64,000 nucleotides of DNA. It comes from Algoriphagus halophilus. GTDB lineage: Bacteria; Bacteroidota; Bacteroidia; Cytophagales; Cyclobacteriaceae. Below are positions 20,244-30,805 of the stretch, one piece after another (position 1 is the stretch's first letter; every line of letters begins with the position of its first letter). The position numbers were made by a program, and so were the translations under genes. The stretch is taken from positions 992,001 through 1,056,000 of the forward strand of contig NZ_FSRC01000001.1 of NCBI RefSeq assembly GCF_900129785.1, given 5' to 3'. The notes beneath the pieces are model-generated. The model did no database searches and had not been told where the DNA came from. It saw only the letters and a list, made by a program, of their open reading frames with translations.

Positions 20244-20993
20244 TTATTCTTTCAGTTTTTCGATCAAGTCCGCAAAGTAAGACCTTTTATCCGGAAATTT
20301 CAACATCAATTTCTCATAAATTTTCTTTGCCTTGGGCTTTTTCCCTTGGTTAACCAACAGCTTTGCAAAGGATTCAGATAATAAGTCGTCATTTATTTCT
20401 GTGCTACTTGCAGCTAAATTCTCATTATTTTGGTTGGCTTCAATCTCTTTGATCGTTGCAAGTTTGATTTCTTTCTTGCTAAATGCTTTGATCAAATCAA
20501 TTTGCTCTCTTTTCTTGGAATCGAGAATCTCTTTTTTTTCCTTTTTCTTGATCGTCTCGATCAAATCATCATTCGGAGATTTTCTTCTTTTCCGAACAGG
20601 TTTCGCTTTAGGCTTTTCTGCCGCTTCAGCTTCTACCTTTTGACCTTTTAGATTTTCTCCTAGCTGTAAAAGGGATTTTGTTCGTTGATTCGGGTCTTTG
20701 GACGTTTTGACATCTTCAGGCAGGAATTCTTCTTTTTGGGAATTCCTTGGGCTAGCATCTGCCTCACGCTCTATTAATTCCTTTAACCAAATCCGATTAG
20801 GACTGGTAATCGCTGCATAGCCTAAGGATTCAGAAGGAGCTTTCGGGTCTTTGCAATATTCATAACGGGCTGCCAGTACATGAGGAATCTGGAAATACGG
20901 GAAATTCTCCTGAATTTTTTTCAGAGACAATAAGTCACTTCTGCTAGGAGTTCCTGATTTATTGATTAATTCTATAAACTGTGCCGCGTTCAA
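20244..20993 (-). CDS. Bacteroidota conserved protein with TPR-like tail
   Basis: A 249-residue soluble protein. Residues 1-75 form a conserved helical region (MNAAQFIELINKSG). The middle is Lys/Glu-rich and probably disordered, with KKKEKKE and RKRRKSPND. The last 45 residues (LLSESFAKLLVNQGKKPKAKKIYEKLMLKFPDK) look like a single TPR. It always seems to lie between lptE and secG in relatives, by memory. Function unknown. Confidence 0.75.
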   Translation of the reverse strand: MNAAQFIELINKSGTPSRSDLLSLKKIQENFPYFQIPHVLAARYEYCKDPKAPSESLGYAAITSPNRIWLKELIEREADASPRNSQKEEFLPEDVKTSKDPNQRTKSLLQLGENLKGQKVEAEAAEKPKAKPVRKRRKSPNDDLIETIKKKEKKEILDSKKREQIDLIKAFSKKEIKLATIKEIEANQNNENLAASSTEINDDLLSESFAKLLVNQGKKPKAKKIYEKLMLKFPDKRSYFADLIEKLKE

Positions 20994-21024
20994 TCTGCCT
21001 AATTTTGGGTTTAATATAGGAAAT

Positions 21025-21564
21025 TTACCAGTTAGCTACCGTTGCCGTAAAGATATCCTGAATAATATTTTCAAATATTTCTTCAACTAGTTGGCTTTCA
21101 ACATCCAGCAAGGTGGTCGTCCTGGGATCATAGTCTTGGAAGAATGAAAACGTTCTTCTCAAATTTTCCTCTTCGTTGGTCAGGTTAATGTATTCCACTT
21201 CCACCGCGATGGTCAGCCTCATTTGTCCGGCTCGATCTGGAAGGTTAGGATCATTACTGGAAACCGCCGACTGAGGAGTAAGAGAGTAACGATTAATAGC
21301 TCCAGCAAATTGTAAATCACCATTACTTCTCACCAGTTCCAGCTGAGTGTTTCGCTGATAATATTCTTTTAATGATTCGGTGAAAAGCTGCTCCATATTG
21401 GCAGGACCACCTCCGGAATCGTTAAAGAAATTCTCCACAGTAAAGGTCTTCACCAAGTCGTAATTGATATTCGTTCCAGTGAAGCTGTATTTTACCGAAC
21501 ATGCCTGTAATCCGAAGAATAAACAGCAAATGAGAAGAACTGGTAATCTACTGGTCAATTTCAT
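21025..21564 (-). CDS. lptE: LPS assembly lipoprotein LptE family
   Basis: Outer-membrane lipoprotein helping LptD insert LPS. Signal with lipobox GLQAC (Cys at about residue 22), then SVKYSFTGTNI, the usual Bacteroidota LptE beginning. 179 residues, normal length. Its start overlaps the end of the upstream sigma54 activator gene by 17 bases. Confidence 0.88.
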   Translation of the reverse strand: MKLTSRLPVLLICCLFFGLQACSVKYSFTGTNINYDLVKTFTVENFFNDSGGGPANMEQLFTESLKEYYQRNTQLELVRSNGDLQFAGAINRYSLTPQSAVSSNDPNLPDRAGQMRLTIAVEVEYINLTNEEENLRRTFSFFQDYDPRTTTLLDVESQLVEEIFENIIQDIFTATVANW

Positions 21565-22840
21565 ATTGCTTGATCTTCCTATACAAGGTTCGTTCTGAAA
21601 TCCCTAAGTCACTCGCAGCATATTTTCTTTTGTTATTATGCTTCCGCAAGGCTTTTAGGATCATCTCTTTTTCTTTTCTTTCCAAAGAAAGTGAATTATC
21701 ATCTTCCTCATGGTAAATATCTTCAATTACATCGTCCTCGTAATTGCTGTCAGGTTCATTCTGGTTTTTTTGAGGCGCAATAACCAAGGGAACAGAATAA
21801 TTCGGATTGCTTTCACTTGGTTCATTTTTAGGCGCAGAACTATCCATATCCTCAAATAAACCTTGATGCTTTTGAATGATACTTTGGCTCAAACCACCGT
21901 TTTGATAGGATTCCAGAACAAGCTTTTTAAGATCGTTCATGTCTTTTTTCATATCAAAAAGAACCTTGTAAAGTAAATCCCTTTCCGAGAAATCAGTGGT
22001 TTCAGACTTGCTGCTCTGATTACCTAACGTCATCGGTAGTCTAGAATTATCTGCGGGTAAATACTTTGACAAAGTTTCTGCATCTACCTCACGTGAATCT
22101 TCCAATAAGGAAATCTGCTCGGCCAAGTTTTTTAACTGTCTGATGTTACCAGGAAATGGATATCTTTTTAATAAGGCTTGAGCATCCAAATCCAGAGAAA
22201 TGGGTTTTACATGGTATTTTTCAGAAAAGTCTGAGGTGAACTTTCTAAATAACAGCACCATGTCATCTCCACGTTCACGGAGTGGAGGAACATAGATCGG
22301 TACTGTATTTAAACGGTAATACAGATCCTCTCTAAACTTCCCTTTTTCCACTGCATTGAGCAGTTTGACATTTGTAGCAGTAATTACCCGTACATTGGTT
22401 TTTTGTACTTTAGAAGAGCCTACTTTAATGAATTCTCCATTCTCCAAAACTCTTAATAAGCGAGCTTGGGTTCCAAGGGGCATTTCACCTATTTCATCCA
22501 GGAAAATAGATCCGCCATCTGTTACTTCAAAATATCCTTTTCTTGCCTCATGGGCACCTGTAAAAGATCCCTTCTCATGCCCGAACAATTCTGAATCAAT
22601 GGTACCCTCCGGAATGGCTCCGCAGTTGATTGCTATAAATTTCCCATGCTTCCTTAGGCTTAAGGAATGGATAATCTTGGAAAAGCTTTCTTTCCCACTT
22701 CCACTTTCTCCCGTAATCAAGACAGTCATGTCCGTAGGAGCAGCCTGCATCGCCACTTGAATGGCATGATTCAGCAAAGGACTATTGCCAATTATTCCAA
22801 ACCGCTGCTTGACACTTTGTATTTCGGAATCTGTAATCAT
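21548..22840 (-). CDS. Sigma54-dependent transcriptional activator
   Basis: AAA+ enhancer-binding protein, 430 residues from MITDSEI, without an N-terminal receiver domain. Walker A is GESGSGKE, the sigma54 contact loop is GSFTGA (a variant of GAFTGA), Walker B is [12 protein letters not shown], and a Fis-type helix-turn-helix ([18 protein letters not shown]) is at the C-terminus. Its ATG overlaps the miaB stop as ATGA, which fixes the start. It probably controls envelope genes, but the target is not visible. Confidence 0.92.
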   Translation of the reverse strand: MITDSEIQSVKQRFGIIGNSPLLNHAIQVAMQAAPTDMTVLITGESGSGKESFSKIIHSLSLRKHGKFIAINCGAIPEGTIDSELFGHEKGSFTGAHEARKGYFEVTDGGSIFLDEIGEMPLGTQARLLRVLENGEFIKVGSSKVQKTNVRVITATNVKLLNAVEKGKFREDLYYRLNTVPIYVPPLRERGDDMVLLFRKFTSDFSEKYHVKPISLDLDAQALLKRYPFPGNIRQLKNLAEQISLLEDSREVDAETLSKYLPADNSRLPMTLGNQSSKSETTDFSERDLLYKVLFDMKKDMNDLKKLVLESYQNGGLSQSIIQKHQGLFEDMDSSAPKNEPSESNPNYSVPLVIAPQKNQNEPDSNYEDDVIEDIYHEEDDNSLSLERKEKEMILKALRKHNNKRKYAASDLGISERTLYRKIKQYEIDQ

Positions 22841-24315
22841 TGAAGAGTTGGGTTCACTGTAATAATTTCTCCAAACAGAGTTGCAGTGGTACAATCAGTC
22901 ACTTTAACTAAAACGTAATCTCCTGGCTGGTAGTCTCCCGCTGGAATAATTACCACTTTATTGGCTGAATTTCTTCCGCGGTATTCCTGATCAGATTTTT
23001 TGGAGGTCCCTTCGATCAAAATCAACTGTTCTTTTCCAATGTCCAATTTGTTTCTCTCCAAGGAAAGTTGGCTCTGCTTAGAAATGATTTCAGAAAGTCT
23101 TCTCTTTTTCACTTCCAAGGGGATGTCATCCTCATATTTCTTCGCAGCCAAAGTACCCGGTCTTTCTGAATAGAAGAACATATAACTGAAGTCATACTTC
23201 ACCAAGTCCATTAAGGTCAAAGTATCTTGATGCTCTTCTTCTGTTTCTGTACAAAAACCAGCGATCATATCAGAAGAAATACCACATTCTTCTCCCAGAA
23301 TATCTCGAATGGCTTGTACTCGGTTTAAGTACCATTCCCGGTCATAGGTTCTATTCATCAATTCAAGTACTCGGCTATTGCCGCTCTGTACAGGAAGGTG
23401 AATGTATTTACAAATGTTATCGTACTTCTTCATGGTATAAAGTACTTCATCTGTAATGTCTTTGGGGTGAGAAGTAGAAAACCTAACTCGCAAATAAGGA
23501 GATACCTGCGCCACCATTTCCAATAAATTGGCAAAATTAACGACTGTACTTACTTCCCCTTCTTTTTTGCTTAATCGGGCTTTGTTGTTTTCCTCCGGAG
23601 ACCATTTGTAGCTGTCTACGTTTTGGCCAAGGAGGGTTACTTCCTTATATCCTTTTGCAAATAAATCCTGGGCTTCCGCTACAATAGAATGGGGGTCTCT
23701 ACTTCGCTCTCTTCCTCTGGTAAAAGGTACCACGCAAAAAGAACACATGTTGTCACAACCTCTCATAATGGAGATAAATGCAGTAATCCCATTTGAGTTT
23801 AGCCGAACAGGAGCAATATCCGCATAAGTTTCTTCTCTGGACAGAAAGGTATTGACTCCTTTATTCCCTTCTTCAGCAGAAGCGATGAGGTTAGGAAGAT
23901 CACGATAAGCATCCGGTCCAACCACCACGTCAACAATTTTCTCTTCTTCCAGAAGTTTTTCTTTCAGCCGCTCTGCCATACATCCTAAAACGCCAATGGT
24001 CATTTCCGGCTTGCTTTTTTTAGCTTTATTGAAGTCGGTTAATCTCTTCCTGACGGTTTGTTCTGCTTTTTCACGAATCGAACAGGTATTTAGAAAGATC
24101 ACGTCTGCTTGGTTGAAGTCAGAAGTAGTGTCAAACCCATTTTCTTTCATAATGGAAGCCACAATCTCTGAATCAGAGAAATTCATTTGGCAACCATAAC
24201 TCTCGATGTATAGTTTTCTGGATTTACCAGTATTCTCATCTACAGTGGTTTTAAAGTCACATGCTTGTGCTTCCTCACCGGAGATGATGTCAATGTCTTT
24301 AATTAGATTATCCAT
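22837..24315 (-). CDS. miaB: tRNA 2-methylthio-N6-isopentenyladenosine synthase MiaB
   Basis: Radical SAM methylthiotransferase acting on isopentenyl-A37 of tRNAs. Three domains are visible: UPF0004 with [13 protein letters not shown], the radical SAM cluster in [17 protein letters not shown], and a C-terminal TRAM domain. Length 492 with an N-terminal extension, common in Bacteroidota. First gene of the run that leads to secG. Confidence 0.96.
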   Translation of the reverse strand: MDNLIKDIDIISGEEAQACDFKTTVDENTGKSRKLYIESYGCQMNFSDSEIVASIMKENGFDTTSDFNQADVIFLNTCSIREKAEQTVRKRLTDFNKAKKSKPEMTIGVLGCMAERLKEKLLEEEKIVDVVVGPDAYRDLPNLIASAEEGNKGVNTFLSREETYADIAPVRLNSNGITAFISIMRGCDNMCSFCVVPFTRGRERSRDPHSIVAEAQDLFAKGYKEVTLLGQNVDSYKWSPEENNKARLSKKEGEVSTVVNFANLLEMVAQVSPYLRVRFSTSHPKDITDEVLYTMKKYDNICKYIHLPVQSGNSRVLELMNRTYDREWYLNRVQAIRDILGEECGISSDMIAGFCTETEEEHQDTLTLMDLVKYDFSYMFFYSERPGTLAAKKYEDDIPLEVKKRRLSEIISKQSQLSLERNKLDIGKEQLILIEGTSKKSDQEYRGRNSANKVVIIPAGDYQPGDYVLVKVTDCTTATLFGEIITVNPTLQ

Positions 24316-24407
24316 GTATAGAAATACTTTCGGGATGCGAAATTAATAAAATGCAGACAAAATGGCAGATTATCTTACTCTTTTTCTTTGCTAATTAGGA
24401 AAGCTTA

Positions 24408-25514
24408 TCAAGAGGAGCTCATTTTGGTAAAAGGAATCTTAAGCTGCTCACCAAAATGTTGGTGTTCCTCTGTGATATTCAAGTTTGAAATACCCAATCC
24501 GAGCAATCGAATGGCCTTTGGAAGACTTTCTTGAAAAAGCAGCTCTTGGGCAATTTCCCAAATCGTGTCATTTTCGGGGTATTGGTCTAAGGTCTTGCTT
24601 CTAGTCTGTTGGGTAAAGTCTGCGAATTTGATCTTTAAGGTTACAGTCCTTCCTTTTACTCCACTTCTTTCTATCCGCTTTGCAAGTTCCAAATAGATCG
24701 CATGCAATGCCTCAATTAATTCAGAATCGGTAATTAAGTCTCTTTCAAAGGTGTTTTCAGCACTTAAAGATTTTCGGACCCGGTGAGGTTGAACCTCAGA
24801 AAGGTGAATACCTCTAACAATATTGAAGTAGTGAAGTCCGGATTTCCCAAATTTTTTGGATAAGAACTGTAGTGAAAACTGCTTTAGATCCGCCCCGTTA
24901 TGAATACCGATTTTACGCATTTTTTCAGCAGTTACTTTTCCGATGCCAAAAAACTTACCAATTGGAAGTTTCTCCAGAAATGCTTCTGCCTCCTCCGGAA
25001 GGATATACGCCTGACCATTGGGTTTGTTAAGGTCGGAGGCAATCTTGGCTAGGAATTTATTGTAGGAGACCCCTGCCGAGGCATTGAGCCCAGTTTTTTC
25101 TTTGATTTTGGCCCGGATTTGTTTCGCAATAAGAATGGCTGAAGTCAGGCCTTTTTTATTCTCTGTGACATCCAAAAATGCTTCATCCAGAGATAGGGGT
25201 TCAACCAGATCGGTATATTCGTAAAACACTTCTCTAATTTGCATGGAGAGCTCTTTGTACCGATCAAATCGAGGTTTGGCAAAAATAAGATTGGGGCATT
25301 TTCTAGCTGCTATACTGGATGCCATAGCAGAATAAACACCAAATTTTCTGGCTTCATAACTTGCCGCTGCTACTACTCCCCGGGATTCGTTTCCACCTAC
25401 TACTAATGGTTTGCCCCTCCATTCAGGATGATCCATTTGTTCGACCGAAGCATAGAACGCATCCATGTCTACATGAATGATTTTTCGGTACACATTAGGA
25501 CTGATTTCTTCCAT
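24408..25514 (-). CDS. dinB: DNA polymerase IV
   Basis: Y-family translesion polymerase, 368 residues. HVDMDAFYASVEQ, the YEARKFGV region and EPLSLDEAFLDVTE carry the catalytic acidic residues, followed by little-finger sequences. It overlaps the end of pabB by 20 bases. SOS control cannot be judged from the sequence. Confidence 0.96.
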   Translation of the reverse strand: MEEISPNVYRKIIHVDMDAFYASVEQMDHPEWRGKPLVVGGNESRGVVAAASYEARKFGVYSAMASSIAARKCPNLIFAKPRFDRYKELSMQIREVFYEYTDLVEPLSLDEAFLDVTENKKGLTSAILIAKQIRAKIKEKTGLNASAGVSYNKFLAKIASDLNKPNGQAYILPEEAEAFLEKLPIGKFFGIGKVTAEKMRKIGIHNGADLKQFSLQFLSKKFGKSGLHYFNIVRGIHLSEVQPHRVRKSLSAENTFERDLITDSELIEALHAIYLELAKRIERSGVKGRTVTLKIKFADFTQQTRSKTLDQYPENDTIWEIAQELLFQESLPKAIRLLGLGISNLNITEEHQHFGEQLKIPFTKMSSS

Positions 25515-26751
25515 TTAACACCTCTCTGATGGCTTGGGATTTAAGTTCGCATTCCTCGTACTCTTGAACGGGGTCAGAGTCGATGGTAATGGCACTTCCT
25601 ACTCCAAAATAGAGTTTTTTGTGTTCAAAGTCTGCAATGATACTTCGAATTACTACCGAGAAATCAAAATCTCCTGATTCATTGATCCATCCAATTGCAC
25701 CGGAAAACCATCCTCTTTTGAATGATTCCAGTTGTTCAATCAGTTTCATAGTTCTGATTTTAGGGGCGCCGGTCATGGACCCCATGGGAAATGTCGCATG
25801 AATAATCTCTTTCAAAGAGGCTTCTTCCTTTAGGGTTGAACTCACGGTAGTGATCATCTGAAAGACCCTGGGAAGCGCATAGACTCCAAATAATTCATCT
25901 ACTTTAACAGAACCAATTTCTGATACCTTAGATAGGTCATTCCTAGTCAAATCTGTAATCATGAGATTTTCAGCTCTTTCTTTTTCGCTGGCCAGTAACC
26001 TTTCCTTATTTAATCGATCATCTTCTTCAGTGGCACCTCTTCGGATTGTGCCTTTAATGGGTTGTCCGATCAATCGAAGATGGTTTCTTTTGATGAACCT
26101 CTCAGGAGAGGCTGAAACTAGCCATTGGTGTTTTGCTTTAAATAAGGAAGCAAAAGGCATAGGAGAAGTGGCTTGTAATCTGAAAAATGCAGTCAAAGGG
26201 TCCCATTGTTCAAAAGATCCTTCAAAAGATTGACAATAATTCATTTCATAAGTTTCTCCTTCGATGATATACTCTTGAATTTTCTTGACAGTAGCGATGT
26301 ACTCCTCTTTTGTAGTTTGTCTCTTGAATGAACAAGAGGTACTCCCTTCTTCTATAGTGGTGTTTTCAACCTGTTTCCAAAAGGTATTTGGTAATGTTGT
26401 TTTACTTTTTATCAGATTACCTTGAAATGAAAAACTGAGTTCTGGAGTAAAAAAACACAGGTCAGGTAAATTAAAGGGGGCAAGATTTTCACTATCCAGC
26501 TTTTCAATTTGATTTTTTAAATCATACCCCAAGATTCCGACTTTGGTAATGTTCCTTTGATCATTCCAGAGCTCCTCTTCTGTCAATTGGGTATTGCCTA
26601 CAAACAAAGAATCTTGGAAGGGTTTCTCAGGATATTCATAACCGTTCCCCTGAAAAAGTGCTAAATAATCGAAGTGGTTATTTGCCCAAGAGATTAATTT
26701 TTGTTTCCAGTTTGGGAATTCAGGGCGATATGAAAAAGAGTATTCATTCAT
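25495..26751 (-). CDS. pabB: Aminodeoxychorismate synthase component I / anthranilate synthase I-like
   Basis: Chorismate-binding enzyme, 418 residues from MNEYSFSY. Conserved stretches are GQPIKGTIRRG, ENLMITDLTRNDLSK, FPMGSMTGAPKIR and YFGVGSAITIDSDP. The short length and lone position support PabB (folate branch) over TrpE. The start at 26751 is chosen over a 15-residue extension running into the yceI terminator. Confidence 0.88.
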   Translation of the reverse strand: MNEYSFSYRPEFPNWKQKLISWANNHFDYLALFQGNGYEYPEKPFQDSLFVGNTQLTEEELWNDQRNITKVGILGYDLKNQIEKLDSENLAPFNLPDLCFFTPELSFSFQGNLIKSKTTLPNTFWKQVENTTIEEGSTSCSFKRQTTKEEYIATVKKIQEYIIEGETYEMNYCQSFEGSFEQWDPLTAFFRLQATSPMPFASLFKAKHQWLVSASPERFIKRNHLRLIGQPIKGTIRRGATEEDDRLNKERLLASEKERAENLMITDLTRNDLSKVSEIGSVKVDELFGVYALPRVFQMITTVSSTLKEEASLKEIIHATFPMGSMTGAPKIRTMKLIEQLESFKRGWFSGAIGWINESGDFDFSVVIRSIIADFEHKKLYFGVGSAITIDSDPVQEYEECELKSQAIREVLNGRNQS

Positions 26752-26760
26752 GGAAGGACA

Positions 26761-26791
26761 AAAAAAAGAGGAATTCTTATGAATTCCTCTT
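26761..26791 (-). terminator. Terminator after yceI-like gene
   Basis: AAGAGGAATTC (26766-26776) and GAATTCCTCTT (26781-26791) form an 11-bp stem, with a seven-A run at 26761-26767 for the minus-strand U tract. Confidence 0.88.
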
Positions 26792-26810
26792 ATCAATTTA
26801 ATAATACTGA

Positions 26811-27536
26811 TTATTCTGAAGCTTTTACATCTAAAGAAAGAGAAACAGTATTGTAAATAAACTTATCTTTTGCTTTGTCGACTGCTGTAGCTTCATCACC
26901 ATAAGCAAGTCCCCAAGCAGTTCTATCGATGTTAAAACCAGCTTTCGCAACTACAGCACCATTTTCTAAGCTTACTGCAGCAGGGAATTTAATGTTTTTA
27001 GTAGTTCCTCTCATGGTTAAGTTTCCGCTGATCCAGTGAGTTGGGTTTTCTGGAGAAAGTTCAGAAGAAGAAAGAGGCGTGTTGTCTGTCTCAAACTGCT
27101 CAACATCTGCAATCACGTCACCACTATTGAATGGCTCTACTGAAGTGATTTCAAACGTAGCGTTTGGATGGTTTTCGGCATCAAAGAAATCTGCAGATTG
27201 CAAGTGACCATAAAGCTTACCGTAGCTCTCGTCTGTTTCTTCCATATCTTCGATCTTAAGACCGGTAATATCAAAAGTAAATTTACCTCCGGTGATTTCT
27301 TCTCCTTTCACAGCTAAAGTTCCTTCTACTGCTGGGATTTTACCGAAATGCTGTCCAGCTGGCTTGTAGCCTCTCCAAGCAATGGTAGTAGCATCTGGAA
27401 CAATTTCTAAAGTTTTACCTTCTGCTGCAGCAACTTCCTGAGCTTCTGAAGTTTCTACGGTGTCAGCAGGTTTGCTACATGAGAAAGCGATCAATGCTGT
27501 AGCAATAAATAATCCTGATAGTTTAATAGTTTTCAT
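26811..27536 (-). CDS. YceI-family lipoprotein
   Basis: Lipocalin-like YceI domain protein, 241 residues. Lipobox IAFSC at about residue 20. Then TTIAWRGYKPAGQHFGKI, TFDITGLKIED, the HPNATFEITSVE strand and GNLTMRGTTKNIKFP are typical. It likely binds isoprenoid or other lipid-like molecules in the periplasm, but its ligand is unknown. Confidence 0.9.
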   Translation of the reverse strand: MKTIKLSGLFIATALIAFSCSKPADTVETSEAQEVAAAEGKTLEIVPDATTIAWRGYKPAGQHFGKIPAVEGTLAVKGEEITGGKFTFDITGLKIEDMEETDESYGKLYGHLQSADFFDAENHPNATFEITSVEPFNSGDVIADVEQFETDNTPLSSSELSPENPTHWISGNLTMRGTTKNIKFPAAVSLENGAVVAKAGFNIDRTAWGLAYGDEATAVDKAKDKFIYNTVSLSLDVKASE

Positions 27537-27687
27537 TGGTTGTTTTATTTGATAAGGGTTGAATACGTTGCAAATTTATGTGTATATACATGTAAACTCA
27601 AAATTTTTAGAAAAGTTTCATATAAATAATTTTATGTCGCAAAATTTATCTACTTAGATTTGAGTGAAACCTAATTGTAAATACGTG

Positions 27688-28203
27688 ATGGCATTAATTA
27701 TTCCAGTGAATTCAAAAGAACCGTCTTTTGGTGAAAATTGTTGGCTCGCACCTAATTCAACAGTAGTAGGTGAGGTTATGATGGGTAAAAACTGCACAGT
27801 TTGGTTTAACGCAGTTATCAGGGGAGATGTTCATAAAATTGAAATTGGGGATGATACCAACATACAAGATGGGGCGGTAATCCACTGTACTTATCAGAAG
27901 TATCCTACGATCATTGGAAATAAAGTTTCGATCGCTCATAATGCCGTAGTTCATGGCTGTACCATTCATGACCGAGTGTTAATTGGAATGGGAGCTATTG
28001 TAATGGATGGGGCAGTGGTTCATTCCGGTGCAGTCATCGCTGCTGGAGCAGTGGTTTTGGCTGGAACTGTGGTGGAGGCGAATTCGATTTATGCAGGTAT
28101 GCCTGCAAAAAAAGTGAAGGATACAGGGGACGCTATGCAGGAGGTCATTGATAGGACTGCTAAAAATTACCCGATGTATGCCTCATGGTTTGAAAAAGAA
28201 TAA
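27688..28203 (+). CDS. Gamma carbonic anhydrase / hexapeptide-repeat protein
   Basis: Left-handed beta-helix trimer, 171 residues from MALIIPVNSK. Shows NAVIRGDVHKIEIGDDTNIQDGAVIHC and SIAHNAVVHGCTIHDRVLIGMGAIVMDGA, with the metal-ligand His residues of the gamma-CA (YrdA/PaaY) group. Carbonic anhydrase activity is possible but not certain. ATG at 27688 is preferred over GTG at 27664. Confidence 0.9.
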   Translation: MALIIPVNSKEPSFGENCWLAPNSTVVGEVMMGKNCTVWFNAVIRGDVHKIEIGDDTNIQDGAVIHCTYQKYPTIIGNKVSIAHNAVVHGCTIHDRVLIGMGAIVMDGAVVHSGAVIAAGAVVLAGTVVEANSIYAGMPAKKVKDTGDAMQEVIDRTAKNYPMYASWFEKE

Positions 28204-28303
28204 ATATTTCTAAAATTTATCTGAAGTACCATAAAAAAATAGCTAGCATTTAATGGTTTAAATTATATTTTTTTGTAAATTTCTATTGTCAAATACATTT
28301 TTT

Positions 28304-28840
28304 ATGATTCCTAAAGCAATTTTTTTATCGCTTAGTAGGAGGGCAGTTTTGATATCTTTAACGCTCCTCTTTTTAGTATTCAATTTTCTATTGAATTATT
28401 TTCTACCTTCTGAGTATGCCTTAGATCTCAAATTTGCCTACACGGTGGAACAAGCTTATATCGCTATTGGAAATCTTTCTAAGCCAGACAGGGACTTATA
28501 TCGAGTTGGAATTTTAGCATTGGACTTCCCTTATATGTTTGTCTATGGTATGCTTGCAAGCGGCTTACTGTTTTTAGTTTGGAAAAAACCTAAAGTATTA
28601 CTCATTCCTTTAGGAATCGTACTTTTTGACTTAATTGAAAATATACTGATCATCCATATTTTAGATTCTTATCCGGTAGAAAAGCCCATTATGGTAACTT
28701 GGGCTTCCATAATCACTACATGTAAATGGTTGTTAGTATGCCTACTAGCATTATTCCTACTTGTAGGAACGGTGAGGTTGTATTTGACTAAAAATTTTTC
28801 CATCCTACAGCACCAGAATTCTGAAGCGAAGGAAATCTAA
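28304..28840 (+). CDS. Membrane protein of unknown function
   Basis: A 178-residue protein with about four hydrophobic helices (residues around 12-30, 70-90, 95-115, 135-155). No known catalytic motif is seen. Starts MIPKAIFLSLSRR at 28304. A TTG 18 bases upstream is less likely. Confidence 0.7.
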   Translation: MIPKAIFLSLSRRAVLISLTLLFLVFNFLLNYFLPSEYALDLKFAYTVEQAYIAIGNLSKPDRDLYRVGILALDFPYMFVYGMLASGLLFLVWKKPKVLLIPLGIVLFDLIENILIIHILDSYPVEKPIMVTWASIITTCKWLLVCLLALFLLVGTVRLYLTKNFSILQHQNSEAKEI

Positions 28841-28875
28841 TATTGGAAGAAGCCCTAACGGATTTTATACGCTAT

Positions 28876-28915
28876 TAAAAAATCCCTCACTATAGAATTG
28901 ATATAATGAGGGATT
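28876..28915. terminator. Bidirectional terminator
   Basis: AATCCCTCA (28881-28889) pairs with TGAGGGATT (28907-28915) between convergent genes. An A run on the left suits pyrE on the minus strand. Confidence 0.7.
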
Positions 28916-28927
28916 GATGTTTATAAT

Positions 28928-29572
28928 TTAGGGAGTCCAACTACTTGGGTCTTTTCTCCAGGCGGATAGGGACTTTAAAGTTTCATCCGTAATATAATTT
29001 TTTAGGATCGCTCTAGGAAGAAGAGCTTCGTAGTGGCTTAAACAGATCAACTTGGTGTTTGAATTTTTAAAATTCTGATCTGCTATATCAAAACCATAAG
29101 TGAAAATGGCAACCATTCCAAGAACTTCAAATCCAGCTTTCCTTAAGTCTTCTACTGCTTTTAATGAACTACCTCCAGTTGAAACTAGATCTTCTACTAC
29201 TACTACTTTTTGGCCTGGAGAAACTTTTCCTTCAATCATATTTTCCATTCCATGACCTTTGGCCTTGGAACGAACATAAATGAAAGGGAGCTCTAGATCA
29301 TTGGCAATTAAAGCGCCCTGAGGAATACCTGCAGTGGCAACACCGGCAATGGCTTCTGCATCCGGGAAATAATGCATCACACTTCTTACCAATTGTTCTT
29401 TGATAAGATTACGGACTTTTGGAAAAGATAAAGACAGTCGATTATCACAATAGATAGGGGATTTCCATCCAGAAGCCCAAGTAAATGGGTTTTCTGGTTG
29501 AAGGCGAATGGCTTGTATTTCCAGTAATTTATCAGCTACTTCTGCAGCTACACTCGAGTCTAAGATTTCCAT
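28928..29572 (-). CDS. pyrE: Orotate phosphoribosyltransferase
   Basis: Converts orotate and PRPP to OMP in pyrimidine synthesis, 214 residues. PRPP loop VVVVEDLVSTGGSSLKAVEDLR is intact, with the FTWASGWKSPIYCDNR N-terminal substrate segment. Divergent from a Nudix gene. Confidence 0.96.
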   Translation of the reverse strand: MEILDSSVAAEVADKLLEIQAIRLQPENPFTWASGWKSPIYCDNRLSLSFPKVRNLIKEQLVRSVMHYFPDAEAIAGVATAGIPQGALIANDLELPFIYVRSKAKGHGMENMIEGKVSPGQKVVVVEDLVSTGGSSLKAVEDLRKAGFEVLGMVAIFTYGFDIADQNFKNSNTKLICLSHYEALLPRAILKNYITDETLKSLSAWRKDPSSWTP

Positions 29573-29669
29573 ACCCCAAAAATAAGTGATAAACTTTGCG
29601 GAAGGTTGTTGCTGCTGATTTTTTTATGCATTTTTGGCTCATTCTGTAAATTAAAGACTCAGTATTTCT

Positions 29670-30359
29670 ATGAGAATTTTTGTAAACGACAAGCCTTTGG
29701 AACTCCTTTCATATGAAGAGTTGGATGCAAAGAAATCTTATGAGTCGATTTACCGCCAACCAGATGAATTGTTAAACCAAGTTTCTTGGAATGATGATAT
29801 TCTTTTTCATGAGCCTTCCCATGATCTGGTTATCAAGTTATTATATGTGCTGAGAACACGGAAGCTTAAAAATCTGGATTCCATTACCTTGGTGACCAAT
29901 GATAAATCTGCGCTGAAAAAGTTTGTGAAAAGTAGGTTTATGATCATTAAAGCCGCGGGAGGGGTGGTGACCAACAAGAAGAAAAAAGTTCTATTAATTT
30001 ATAGATTGGGTAAATGGGACTTTCCTAAAGGAAAATTTGAGAAGGGTGAGACTCCTGAACAATGTGCTGTGCGTGAAGTAGAAGAAGAATGCGCCATCAA
30101 AGTGAAATCAAAAAAACACTTATACAACACCTGGCATACTTATACCCAGAACAGAAAGAGCATTCTTAAAAAGACTTTTTGGTATGAAATGGAATGTTTG
30201 GATGATAAAGGTATGACACCTCAAAAAGAGGAGGGTATTGATGATATTCGGTGGTTTTATGAAACAGATGCCAAAATTGCCTTGGTCAATTCCTATCCAT
30301 CCATGCGCTACCTGTTTAAGCAATTCATAAAAAATCGACCTAAGGTTCAGATTTTGTAA
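29670..30359 (+). CDS. Nudix hydrolase
   Basis: A 229-residue protein with an about 90-residue N-terminal extension and a Nudix box GKFEKGETPEQCAVREVEEECAI. Substrate unknown, perhaps a nucleoside diphosphate derivative. The 3' end overlaps the convergent coaD end by 13 bases. Confidence 0.9.
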   Translation: MRIFVNDKPLELLSYEELDAKKSYESIYRQPDELLNQVSWNDDILFHEPSHDLVIKLLYVLRTRKLKNLDSITLVTNDKSALKKFVKSRFMIIKAAGGVVTNKKKKVLLIYRLGKWDFPKGKFEKGETPEQCAVREVEEECAIKVKSKKHLYNTWHTYTQNRKSILKKTFWYEMECLDDKGMTPQKEEGIDDIRWFYETDAKIALVNSYPSMRYLFKQFIKNRPKVQIL

Positions 30360-30802
30360 GGAAGGAATTCGGAAATATCTCCTCCATAACGATGTACTTC
30401 CCGGATTACTGTCGAACTGATTGCCGCGAAAGGCGGAGAAGTAATCAAGAATACGGTTTCAAGGTCTTCGTTTAAATACCGGTTCATCTGACTGATTGTA
30501 TTTTCATATTCAAAATCAGTCGTATTTCTAAGCCCTCTTACCAAATAAGATGCATGATGTTTTTTAGCTAGGGTAGAGGTCAGCTCATTGTAAACAATTA
30601 CTTTTACCGAGTCTATTCCTTTATAAACATCTTCGATCTTGCTGACCATCACATCGATGTCGAAGTAGCGATTTTGTTTGGTGGAGTTGTAGCCGATCCC
30701 GATGATTACCTCATCAAAAAGTTTCAAACTTCGGATTACTATGTCATGATGTCCCATGGTAAATGGGTCAAATGAACCTGGAAATATGGCTACTTTTTTC
30801 AT
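30347..30802 (-). CDS. coaD: Phosphopantetheine adenylyltransferase
   Basis: Penultimate step of coenzyme A synthesis, 151 residues. FPGSFDPFTMGHHDI (HxGH-like) at the N-terminus and ISSTVIREVHRYGGDISEFLP at the C-terminus are diagnostic. It follows DUF3822 and a small membrane protein gene on the same strand with 3-bp and 12-bp gaps. Confidence 0.97.
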   Translation of the reverse strand: MKKVAIFPGSFDPFTMGHHDIVIRSLKLFDEVIIGIGYNSTKQNRYFDIDVMVSKIEDVYKGIDSVKVIVYNELTSTLAKKHHASYLVRGLRNTTDFEYENTISQMNRYLNEDLETVFLITSPPFAAISSTVIREVHRYGGDISEFLPYKI

Positions 30803-30805
30803 GGG